Origin: Faecalicatena contorta
GTDB taxonomy: Bacteria; Bacillota; Clostridia; Lachnospirales; Lachnospiraceae
Length of the DNA stretch: 42,235 nucleotides
Assembly: GCF_021531995.1 (NCBI RefSeq)
Contig: NZ_JAFBIZ010000014.1
Span: 1 to 42,235 of the forward strand
Direction: 5' to 3'
Shown here: positions 16,187 through 23,397 of the stretch, one piece after another
How positions within the stretch are numbered: position 1 is the stretch's first letter
How the letters are laid out: each line of letters opens with the position of its first letter
Made by a program: the position numbers and the translations under genes
The notes under the pieces: generated by a model
Databases searched by the model: none
Seen by the model: the letters and a program-made list of their open reading frames with translations, nothing else
Told to the model about the DNA's origin: nothing

Positions 16187-17614
16187 ATGAAAAAAGACAC
16201 AGGGCATTTGATAAAAACAATATATCCGGGTTCGATTGCCGAAGAACTGGGAATTGAGCAGGGAGATGTTCTTCTTGCGATTAATGATAAAGAAATTGAA
16301 GACGTGTTTGATTATCGTTATCTGATGAAGGATGAGTATGTGGAAGTACTGATCCGCAAGCAGGATGGCGGGGAATGGCTTTTGGAGATCGACAAGGACT
16401 ATGATGAAGAGCTGGGGGTAGAATTTGAAAATGGTCTGATGAGCGAGTATCGTTCCTGCAGCAATCAGTGTATCTTCTGCTTTATCGATCAGATGCCTCC
16501 GGGGATGCGCGAAACATTGTATTTCAAGGATGATGATTCCAGACTGTCATTCCTTCAGGGCAATTATATTACTCTGACGAATATGAAGCAGAAAGACATA
16601 GACCGCATCATTCATATGCAGCTTGCACCAATTAATATTTCCATACAGACGACCAACCCGGAACTTCGCTGCAAGATGCTCCATAACCGGTTTGCCGGTG
16701 AAAAATTGAAGTTTCTGAACGATCTGTACGAGGCACATATTGAGATGAATGGACAGATTGTGCTTTGCAAAGGAATGAATGACGGGGAGGAACTGGACCG
16801 CTCCGTTCGGGATCTGTCCCGATATCTTCCGTTTATGCGAAGTGTATCGGTAGTTCCGGCCGGACTGACCAGATACAGAGAGGGCCTGTATCCGTTAGAG
16901 CTTTTTACGAAAGAGGATGCAGGAAAAGTCATTGATCAGATTGAAGGATATCAGCAGCAATTCTATGAGGAATATGGTCTGCATTTTATCCATGCAAGCG
17001 ATGAGTGGTATATTCTGGCGGAGAGAGAATTTCCGGAAGAGGAACGTTACGATGGATACATTCAGCTGGAGAACGGAGTCGGGATGATGCGGCTTCTGGA
17101 GACGGAAGTGCAGGAGGAACTGGAACGGATCCTCCGGATGAAAGAATATCCGGTATGGAGAGAGAACGTAAAGAGGACGCTGACGATTGCAACCGGGAAA
17201 CTGGCTTATCCAACGATCAGGACGTTTGCGGAAAAGATGATGGAAGCCTTTCCGGGACTTCATATACATGTGTTTGCGATACGCAATGATTTTTTCGGGG
17301 AGACGGTTACAGTATCCGGTCTGATTACAGGACAGGACTTAAAGCGGCAGCTGAGTGAGCGGCGAGAAAGTGGTACCGATCTTGGAGATACGCTTCTGAT
17401 TACCTGCAACATGCTTCGAAGCGGGGAAGAGATATTCCTGGATGACATGACGGTGCAGCAGCTGGAAGAAGCACTGCACCTGCGCCTGACTGCAGTGGAA
17501 AACGAGGGAAAAGATCTGGTTCGCGCGGTTCTTTCTGCAGACTATGAGATGAACCGCACAAACGATGAAGACCGTTTCGTCTACGTGCAGGGATATGAAA
17601 AAGAAAGCACGTAA
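16187..17614 (+). CDS. DUF512-family radical SAM protein with N-terminal PDZ-like domain
   Basis: A 475-residue protein. Residues about 8-60 form a PDZ-like module (YPGSIAEELGIEQGDVLLAIND). The radical SAM cluster site is C91-x3-C95-x2-C98 (CSNQCIFC). A conserved PPGMRETLYFKDDDSRLS segment follows and the C-terminal half matches the DUF512 arrangement. The family is widespread in Clostridia, often near the GTPase gene der, and its reaction is unknown. Here it stands alone, converging on a cation transporter gene. Confidence 0.88.
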   Translation: MKKDTGHLIKTIYPGSIAEELGIEQGDVLLAINDKEIEDVFDYRYLMKDEYVEVLIRKQDGGEWLLEIDKDYDEELGVEFENGLMSEYRSCSNQCIFCFIDQMPPGMRETLYFKDDDSRLSFLQGNYITLTNMKQKDIDRIIHMQLAPINISIQTTNPELRCKMLHNRFAGEKLKFLNDLYEAHIEMNGQIVLCKGMNDGEELDRSVRDLSRYLPFMRSVSVVPAGLTRYREGLYPLELFTKEDAGKVIDQIEGYQQQFYEEYGLHFIHASDEWYILAEREFPEEERYDGYIQLENGVGMMRLLETEVQEELERILRMKEYPVWRENVKRTLTIATGKLAYPTIRTFAEKMMEAFPGLHIHVFAIRNDFFGETVTVSGLITGQDLKRQLSERRESGTDLGDTLLITCNMLRSGEEIFLDDMTVQQLEEALHLRLTAVENEGKDLVRAVLSADYEMNRTNDEDRFVYVQGYEKEST

Positions 17615-17643
17615 GTGCTGAATAGTTGTGAATCATTCTGGTG

Positions 17644-18534
17644 TTATGCCGGATTCACATGAATCATGATGTGCTTGGTATTGGGGAATTTTTGTTCTAC
17701 TTTGTCGTGAACATGTTCCGCGATATCATGCGCATCTTTTAATGTCATATTTCCGTCCACAGCGATTTCCGTATCAATGTAGATCTTATTGCCGAACATC
17801 CTGGTACGAAGAAGATCAAGACGTACCACGCCGTCCTGCTTCTGTATATAGTCAGAAAGCTCCTGTTCGTATTCCTCGCTGCAGGAGGTATCGAGCATTT
17901 TATCGAGTGCATCTTTCAGAATGTCATATGCGACCTTCAGGATGAAGCAGCAGATAACAACGCTGGCGATTGGATCCAGTACCGGGAAACCAAGCATTGC
18001 GCCGCCGATACCGATGAGAGAGCCGATAGAAGAAAACGCATCGGATCTGTGATGCCATGCATCTGCCATGAATGCTGCAGAATCCAGTATTTTTGCATAG
18101 TGACGTGTGTACCAGAACATGGCTTCCTTGATCAGGATAGATGCGATTGCGGCCACCAGAGCAATGGTTTCTGGGGAAGCCAGTTCGTTATAGTTTCCGG
18201 CAGTTATTTTTTTTAGGCCGGAAAATCCGATTCCAAGACCGGTGATCAAAAGGATCATACCCAGGATAATAGAGGCGACGCACTCCATTCGCTCGTGGCC
18301 GTAAGGATGATTCTTATCTGCCTTCCTCTGAGAAAGTTTTACTCCGAGAAAAGCGATAAACGTTGCAAATACATCCGACATGGAATGGATGGCATCGGAT
18401 ACCATGGCACCGGAATGTCCGAGAATTCCGGCAAATAATTTGAATGAAGTCAGTAAAATATTTCCAAAAATCCCAACCGTTGAGATCTGATTAATGATCT
18501 TTGCTTCATTGATATTCTGTGATTGATCTTTCAT
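17644..18534 (-). CDS. Cation diffusion facilitator (CDF) metal exporter, probably Ni/Co or Fe
   Basis: A 296-residue CDF protein. The start at 18534 is chosen because GGGAGGAC lies 7 nt upstream on the minus strand; the longer frame runs back into the leader RNA. About six membrane helices are visible. Metal-site motifs are HSMSD in TM2 and HHRSD in TM5, with the conserved NHPYGHERME loop. A cytoplasmic C-terminal domain ends in KHIMIHVNP. It exports divalent cations by proton antiport. The candidate NiCo riboswitch directly upstream suggests cobalt, nickel or possibly ferrous iron rather than zinc alone. Confidence 0.9.
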   Translation of the reverse strand: MKDQSQNINEAKIINQISTVGIFGNILLTSFKLFAGILGHSGAMVSDAIHSMSDVFATFIAFLGVKLSQRKADKNHPYGHERMECVASIILGMILLITGLGIGFSGLKKITAGNYNELASPETIALVAAIASILIKEAMFWYTRHYAKILDSAAFMADAWHHRSDAFSSIGSLIGIGGAMLGFPVLDPIASVVICCFILKVAYDILKDALDKMLDTSCSEEYEQELSDYIQKQDGVVRLDLLRTRMFGNKIYIDTEIAVDGNMTLKDAHDIAEHVHDKVEQKFPNTKHIMIHVNPA

Positions 18535-18573
18535 AAGAGAGTCCTCCCATAACGCATAATAGTGAAAAGAATA

Positions 18574-18619
18574 TAAAAAAACATCTGTGGAACGTGTCAT
18601 GTACTGTCCCACAGATGTT
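18574..18619 (-). terminator. Riboswitch-controlled terminator ahead of the CDF gene
   Basis: On the minus strand, AACATCTGTGG (18619-18609) pairs perfectly with 18590-18580 across an 18-nt loop, then a T-run starts near 18580. It lies between the promoter and the CDF start. The GGGACAG segment of the aptamer (18610-18604) overlaps its 5' arm and loop, as expected for an expression switch. Confidence 0.85.
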
Positions 18620-18715
18620 ACTTATCATCTGCTGCCGTGTGTCACCCGGCCCGGCTTCGCAGATAAAAATGTCTGCCGCCTGATCAGTTTGTACTGTAAA
18701 TCCCGCATCCCTTTT
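18600..18715 (-). ncRNA. NiCo (czcD) riboswitch aptamer
   Basis: On the minus strand this leader carries GGGATTTACAG, CTGATCAGGCGGCAGA, CCGGG, ACGGCAGCAGATG and GGGACAG in order. These purine-rich internal-loop segments are, as I recall the class, those of NiCo riboswitches found upstream of CDF exporters. It precedes a CDF gene and overlaps an intrinsic terminator. The class binds Co(II) and Ni(II), has also been reported to respond to Fe(II), and turns expression on by preventing terminator formation. The assignment is from remembered consensus and context, not a covariance search. Confidence 0.78.
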
Positions 18716-18747
18716 TGGATGTATTCAGTGCAAAGAGATTTCTATAT

Positions 18748-18776
18748 ATCATATACAATCATTTCTTTTTTGTCAA
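18748..18776 (-). promoter_or_regulatory. Sigma-A promoter of the riboswitch-CDF transcript
   Basis: On the minus strand a perfect TTGACA (18776-18771) is followed after 17 nt by TATGAT (18753-18748). Transcription would start near 18741, giving a leader of about 205 nt containing the aptamer and terminator. Confidence 0.8.
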
Positions 18777-18790
18777 TCCTAAAATGCAGA

Positions 18791-20116
18791 TCAGATATCC
18801 CAATCAATATGATAGACCTTGGTCGGTCTTCCTTTCATGTGCTGTGGCCGATAGAAGGAGGTTCGTGCAAGCCCGGAAGACTCAAGCTTCTGAAGGATCC
18901 GGTTGGCGCCGCGTGTTGTGATATGGAAGGCATCAGCAAGGTCTGTACTTGTAACATCACGTCTTCCAAGAAACAGAATCATTCGGTTCAACCGATGGAT
19001 CGTGGAAGCAGAAAGGGATGTCTGCCGGGCAATTTCCTGAATCTGAGGTGTTAACATATAGCTGGTAATTACGGGCTGATCAGCGTAGAGAGGGCCGATC
19101 AGCTGATTGCTGTCATTAACAAGGTAGGAATATCCGGTGTTTTTTGAGGAACGAAAAGCCATTGCAGCATGTTCCATCGCTTCCTCCAGAGTGTTTCCGA
19201 TGCCGTAGGAGATGACAAGCGGAAAATCCAGATGATCATTCAGGTAATTGGACAGAAGACTCTTCTGATAATCCTGTGTAAGATAGGAAAGGATTGCTTT
19301 CTCAGTCAGAATCAGATAAGAACTCTTCTTTTTCTGTATCAGAAATTCGATGTCGTTCTTATGAGCAAAGTCGAGAATTTCTTTCTGTAAAGTGACATCT
19401 AAAAGTTCCGTCCAGTTCTCTTTGGAATCGGGGGAAGGGGTGATGGATATTACTGCAGGAGCGTGTGCGGTCAGTTTGTCTACGGTAATCTGAGACATCA
19501 GAAGTTCCAGCGTCTGCTGCAGGTATTCAGTGCTGGAAGTGGCAAATACACATGGAATCTCAAGCGCTTTCAGGCGCGGAACCAGATTCCCGTACCGGCA
19601 GATCACCATATCAATTTTATCCTCTTTCCATAATTGCCGGATGATATCAAAAGCCTGGTCTTCGGCAGCATAAAGTTCCTGCAGAGAAGCGGAAGTAAGC
19701 CATTTGATAAAAGCAGGAAACATGGAATTAATATTTTCATATTCCAGTATATCATATACAGATGCAAATGGTTTGGTGTTCAGAAATACATCAAATACAA
19801 TCCGATCCGGTGAGAGATCCCGGTTTTCAATCATCAAAGATAATGGGATTCTGTAAAAGCTCTCATTATTTGTAGCGAGTGACAGGACCGGTACAGGGAT
19901 ATGTGGAATAGATTTCCTGAGTATGGTCTCCACGACAATACCGGTAGTCAGGATTCCGTCAGCCCATTGCTCGTGTGTGTCGTAAATGTTCTTCAATTCC
20001 GTAAATGCGTGGTATTCGACGATTCGGTATTCAATCTGATCAGCATATGCCGACATCATATCATGCAAATATTGTGACAGATATACCGATGATATAATCA
20101 AAAGATGTGATTTCAT
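18791..20116 (-). CDS. Transcriptional regulator with PrpR_N-like sensor and winged-helix C-terminus
   Basis: A 441-residue protein; ATG 20116 is preferred because GGGGGAAA lies just upstream, while the ATG at 20164 has no ribosome site. The N-terminal 190 residues have alternating strands and helices like PrpR_N sensory domains (ADGILTTGIVVETIL and DMVICRYGNLVPRLKALEIPCV). The middle resembles a degenerate cyclase or GGDEF-like fold. The C-terminal 90 residues hold an HTH (LADAFHITTRGANRILQKL). It lies divergent from the M20 amidohydrolase gene and probably controls it. The effector is unknown. Confidence 0.65.
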   Translation of the reverse strand: MKSHLLIISSVYLSQYLHDMMSAYADQIEYRIVEYHAFTELKNIYDTHEQWADGILTTGIVVETILRKSIPHIPVPVLSLATNNESFYRIPLSLMIENRDLSPDRIVFDVFLNTKPFASVYDILEYENINSMFPAFIKWLTSASLQELYAAEDQAFDIIRQLWKEDKIDMVICRYGNLVPRLKALEIPCVFATSSTEYLQQTLELLMSQITVDKLTAHAPAVISITPSPDSKENWTELLDVTLQKEILDFAHKNDIEFLIQKKKSSYLILTEKAILSYLTQDYQKSLLSNYLNDHLDFPLVISYGIGNTLEEAMEHAAMAFRSSKNTGYSYLVNDSNQLIGPLYADQPVITSYMLTPQIQEIARQTSLSASTIHRLNRMILFLGRRDVTSTDLADAFHITTRGANRILQKLESSGLARTSFYRPQHMKGRPTKVYHIDWDI

Positions 20117-20260
20117 AGTTGTTTTCCCCCAGCTGTTAAATAATCTACTGTTATTTTCTATCATAATGTTCTGAAAATCAAGAATAATCTTCCAAAAATC
20201 AGGAAGAAGTATAATTATTATTCAATTCTTACAAAATATAGAAAAACGTTATAAATGTAT

Positions 20261-20289
20261 TTGCATTTTAAATAATAGTGATGTATAAT
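20261..20289 (+). promoter_or_regulatory. Promoter of the M20 amidohydrolase gene
   Basis: TTGCAT (20261-20266) and a perfect TATAAT (20284-20289) are 17 nt apart. They lie in the AT-rich gap divergent from the PrpR-like regulator gene. Confidence 0.65.
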
Positions 20290-20353
20290 GAAATAAAAGA
20301 AGTGTTCTTTTAATGTTCCTTAAATGTCAAAAAGAAAGTTAGGTGGAGTTGAG

Positions 20354-21580
20354 ATGAATGCAGAAGTATTAATGAAAGAGGTTCAGGATTATGAACAGGA
20401 TTTGATTGAAAAAAGGCATTATCTGCACAGACATGCGGAGATTGGGTTTGATTTGAAAGAGACGAAGGCATATGTGAAAGCGGAACTTACAGCGATGGGC
20501 TATGAACCGCAGGATTGTGGAAAAGCAGGTGTGGTTGTTACCGCAGGCGGGAAAAAGCCCGGAAAAGTATTCCTGATCAGAGGAGATATGGATGCGCTTC
20601 CGATGAAAGAGCAGGCAGATGTGGAGTTTGCGTCAGAGACGGACAATATGCATGCCTGTGGACATGATATGCACGCGACGATGATGCTTGGAGCGGCTCA
20701 GATACTGAAAAAGCACGAGGACGAGATTGAAGGTACGGTAAAATTAATGTTCCAGCCGGCTGAAGAGATCTTTGAAGGCGCACATGACATGATCGAAGCA
20801 GGTGTATTAAAGAATCCGGATGTAGATGCGGCTCTGATGATTCATGTGATGGCGGGAGTTCCGTTCCAGGCAGGATCGGTAATCGTAAGTGACGGAGGAA
20901 TCAGTGCACCGGGTGCAGATTATTATGAGATCCGTATCCAGGGTAAAGGATGTCATGGGTCCATGCCGAATAACGGAGTGGATCCGATCACTGTTGCAGC
21001 ACACATCGTGACAGCATTGCAGGAGATTCACGCAAGAGAGCTGGCGCTGGTGGATGAAGCGGCTCTTACAATCGGAACGATTCATGCAGGTCAGGCGGCG
21101 AATGTAATTCCGGATACAGTAACCATGAGTGGTACGATCCGTACCTATGATGAAGAGGTAAGAGCATTTATCAAGAAGAGAATCACGGAGATCTCTACCG
21201 GTATCGCAGCAAGCTTCCGGGCCGAGGCAGAGGTAATCTATGGAAAGGGATGTCCGGTTCTGAAGAATGATGATGATCTGTCTGTATGTATGGCCGGTTA
21301 TCTGAAGGAACTTCTGGGACCTACAAAAGCATTTACTCAGGCACAGCTGCTTGCAATGTCAGGAACGGGAAAGGCACCAAAGTCCGCAGGCTCAGAGGAT
21401 TTCGCATATGTCAGCCAGGAAGTTCCGGCTATTATGCTTGCGCTTGCAGCAGGACAGCCCGATCAGGGATACGCATATCCACAGCATCATCCAATGGTAA
21501 AATTCGATGAATCTGTGCTTGCATCGGGAAGTGCTGTTTATGCATATACAGCTATGAGATGGCTGGAAGAACACAAATAA
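20354..21580 (+). CDS. M20-family amidohydrolase / aminoacyl-peptidase (M20D type)
   Basis: A 408-residue enzyme. ATG 20354 follows AGGTGGAG by 5 nt and is preferred over the ATG at 20324. Metal-binding motifs include GDMDALP (77-83), CGHDMH (102-107) and FQPAEE (about 133-138). The lid-domain segment GCHGSMPNNGVDPI and AGSEDFAYVSQEVP near the end fit the M20D group, which removes N-acyl groups from amino acids or cleaves aminobenzoyl-glutamate-like amides. The enzyme is cytoplasmic. It is followed by a damaged membrane protein gene that was probably its transporter. Confidence 0.9.
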   Translation: MNAEVLMKEVQDYEQDLIEKRHYLHRHAEIGFDLKETKAYVKAELTAMGYEPQDCGKAGVVVTAGGKKPGKVFLIRGDMDALPMKEQADVEFASETDNMHACGHDMHATMMLGAAQILKKHEDEIEGTVKLMFQPAEEIFEGAHDMIEAGVLKNPDVDAALMIHVMAGVPFQAGSVIVSDGGISAPGADYYEIRIQGKGCHGSMPNNGVDPITVAAHIVTALQEIHARELALVDEAALTIGTIHAGQAANVIPDTVTMSGTIRTYDEEVRAFIKKRITEISTGIAASFRAEAEVIYGKGCPVLKNDDDLSVCMAGYLKELLGPTKAFTQAQLLAMSGTGKAPKSAGSEDFAYVSQEVPAIMLALAAGQPDQGYAYPQHHPMVKFDESVLASGSAVYAYTAMRWLEEHK

Positions 21581-21614
21581 ACCAAGTTTCACAAAGGAAA
21601 GGGAGAGAAGTACT

Positions 21615-22129
21615 ATGAAAGAAATATTACAGGTAATATCATGAACCTGAAGCTTCCTGTAGCAATTAATGCAATTAAGCTTGCAAAGAAAGAACAGAAT
21701 ACACCGGAAGGCGATGCGGTTGCATCTGTGGCAGTAGCTGTTTCTTCTATTATGACAATTATTATCCTTGCACTGGCAGCGCTGTTAAGTTCTCAGATTG
21801 GATTTATCTTTGAGATTCCGCAGGTTAAGACTGCATCCAATTACATCATCCCGGCACTGTTCGGTTCACTGACACTGGGACTTTTCGGAAGCAGCAGTGC
21901 AGGAAACAAAGTAGTAAAACACGGTATCCGAGGCGTGATCCCGGTATTGATTATCGTAACACTTCTTTCTCTGTTTGTAAGAATCACTTCCGGTGGATCT
22001 CTGTTCGGAGCAGTTGGATTCATTATTATTGCAATGCTTCCAATCGCGATTATTACATCCCGTATCCTCTGGAAGAAAGGTAAGATCACCGTTGAGGATA
22101 ACCCGGCAATGGTTAAGAAAGCTGAATAA
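21615..22129 (+). pseudogene. Damaged multi-spanning membrane protein (likely partner transporter of the M20 enzyme)
   Basis: After a GGGAGAG ribosome site, ATG 21615 opens a frame that stops after nine codons (MKEILQVIS). The following sequence is open one frame off, from ATG 21641 to 22129 (162 residues, about four membrane helices). The second ATG has no ribosome site. This looks like a transporter with a frameshifting deletion near its start. The retained half starts NLKLPVAINAIKLAKKE and includes ALFGSLTLGLFGSSSAGNK. The family is not certain; a DUF3100-like protein is possible. It could instead be a translated short form. Confidence 0.55.
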
Positions 22130-22169
22130 TCTTAAGTTATGCAGGATATGACTTCCCTTACATAAAGAT

Positions 22170-22219
22170 ATCCCGGCAGTTTGGTACAGTACCTGTAGCA
22201 GGCTGCCGGGATTTTCTTT
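22170..22219 (+). terminator. Intrinsic terminator after the amidohydrolase operon
   Basis: Arms 22170-22179 (ATCCCGGCAG) and 22203-22212 are perfect complements across a 23-nt loop. The right arm is followed by TTTCTTTC. Confidence 0.85.
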
Positions 22220-22247
22220 CGCTACGGGAAAATGCAGAGAATATTGG

Positions 22248-22275
22248 TTGTTATTTGGAAAAACGATGCTATGAT
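22248..22275 (+). promoter_or_regulatory. Candidate promoter of the second radical SAM gene, -10 duplicated
   Basis: TTGTTA (22248-22253) and TATGAT (22270-22275) are 16 nt apart. An 18-bp direct duplication (22271-22288, 22289-22306) recreates a second TATGAT at 22288. The rest of the leader to 22336 is purine-rich GATAAGA-type simple sequence. Confidence 0.45.
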
Positions 22276-22331
22276 AGAAATAAAAGATATGATAGAAATA
22301 AAAGATAAAAGATAAGAGATAAGAGATAAGA
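22271..22331 (+). repeat. 18-bp tandem duplication followed by a GATAAGA tract
   Basis: ATGATAGAAATAAAAGAT occurs twice back to back (22271-22306), followed by AAAAGAT, AAGAGAT, AAGAGAT and AAGACAG 7-nt units up to the ribosome site. Such a tract can change length by slippage and alter promoter or leader spacing. Confidence 0.85.
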
Positions 22332-22346
22332 CAGGAGGAATCACAG

Positions 22347-23309
22347 ATGAATTATGAAGGACAGATCTGTCGGGCGCCGATGGAGCGCTCTGCATTCATG
22401 CTTCCGGTGATGGTTGGATGTTCTTACAATCAATGTAAGTTTTGTAATCTGTTCCGTCATCTGAAATATCGGGAGCTTCCCATGGAACAGATTGAAGAGG
22501 AACTGCGGCGTGTCAGAAATCTTTCAGGCAGTCCCAAGAAGATCTTTTTGGGAGATGGCAATGCATTTGGGATGAAGACGGAACATCTGCTGGAGATACT
22601 GCAGATGATAGAACGGTATTTTCCAGAGTGTCGGTGTGTGAATATGGATGCAACCGTAACATCCATACTGAAAAAGACGGATGCGGAACTGAAAGCACTT
22701 CATGAGCATGGGGTGCAGCATCTGTATCTTGGAATCGAAAGCGGACTGGATGATGTACTCGCTTTTATGAATAAGGGAAATAATCTGATTCAGGCAGAAG
22801 AAGCGATCTGCAGGCTGCATGAGAACGGTATGGTCTATGATGCTCATATCATGACGGGAGTTGCGGGAAAAGGGCGCGGACCGGAGAATGCAAAGGCACT
22901 TGCAGATTTTCTGAACCGGACGCATCCATATAATGTTGTGAATTTTTCGATGTTTCTTCATAAGGAAGTACCGTTGTATCAGGATATTCGGGAAGGAAAT
23001 TATCTTCCTTCTGATGAACTGGATAATCTGAAGGAAGAACGCATACTTCTGGAGCTTCTGGGAGGACAGAGCATCGAAGGTGCGATGGGGATCAGGTATG
23101 AGGGATTTCATGATTATATTCAGTTCCGTGTGCGCGGGGAACTGCCAAAAGACAGAGAACGGATGCTTGAAAAACTGGACCGCATGATTCTGGAGTATCC
23201 GGAAGAGAGAACGGAATATTCCTATGTAGAAGGAGAATGCCCATGTCTGGAAAAGTGCGATGATGGGAAAGAAATATGGAATATGCAGGATTCAATTGCT
23301 CGGAAGTAA
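22347..23309 (+). CDS. Radical SAM protein with C-x4-C-x2-C cluster site
   Basis: A 320-residue protein behind a clear ACAGGAGGAATC ribosome site. The cluster cysteines are C25-SYNQ-C30-KF-C33, with four rather than three residues in the first gap. Glycine-rich IFLGDGNAF, an acidic NMDATVTS strand and YLGIESGLDDVL fit an Elp3/HemN-like radical SAM barrel. A C-terminal CPCLEKC cluster (about 302-308) may hold metal. The product is unknown. The feoAB promoter starts at its last base. Confidence 0.82.
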   Translation: MNYEGQICRAPMERSAFMLPVMVGCSYNQCKFCNLFRHLKYRELPMEQIEEELRRVRNLSGSPKKIFLGDGNAFGMKTEHLLEILQMIERYFPECRCVNMDATVTSILKKTDAELKALHEHGVQHLYLGIESGLDDVLAFMNKGNNLIQAEEAICRLHENGMVYDAHIMTGVAGKGRGPENAKALADFLNRTHPYNVVNFSMFLHKEVPLYQDIREGNYLPSDELDNLKEERILLELLGGQSIEGAMGIRYEGFHDYIQFRVRGELPKDRERMLEKLDRMILEYPEERTEYSYVEGECPCLEKCDDGKEIWNMQDSIARK

Positions 23310-23338
23310 TTGACAAAAAATCTCAATTAGACTATACT
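23310..23338 (+). promoter_or_regulatory. Sigma-A promoter of feoAB
   Basis: A perfect TTGACA (23310-23315) and TATACT (23333-23338) are separated by 17 nt. The -35 begins at the last base of the upstream stop codon. Confidence 0.85.
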
Positions 23339-23383
23339 AACCTTGAAGTTGAGAAGGATTATCAACAATGAATGGTTAGTATA
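23333..23383. promoter_or_regulatory. Nested inverted repeats at the feoAB start, candidate metal-regulator operator
   Basis: TATACTAACC (23333-23342) and GGTTAGTATA (23374-23383) are perfect 10-bp complements. GTTGA (23348-23352) and TCAAC (23362-23366) form a nested pair. The outer repeat covers the -10 and the region before the ribosome site. An iron-dependent DtxR- or Fur-family repressor is the natural candidate. A leader RNA hairpin is the alternative. Confidence 0.6.
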
Positions 23384-23397
23384 AAGGAGCAGAAAAG

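Noticed and set aside
17628-17658. Bidirectional terminator between the DUF512 and CDF genes
   Set aside because: GTGAATC and GATTCAC pair for only 7 bp with a weak interior and no T-tract; it also overlaps the CDF stop codon.
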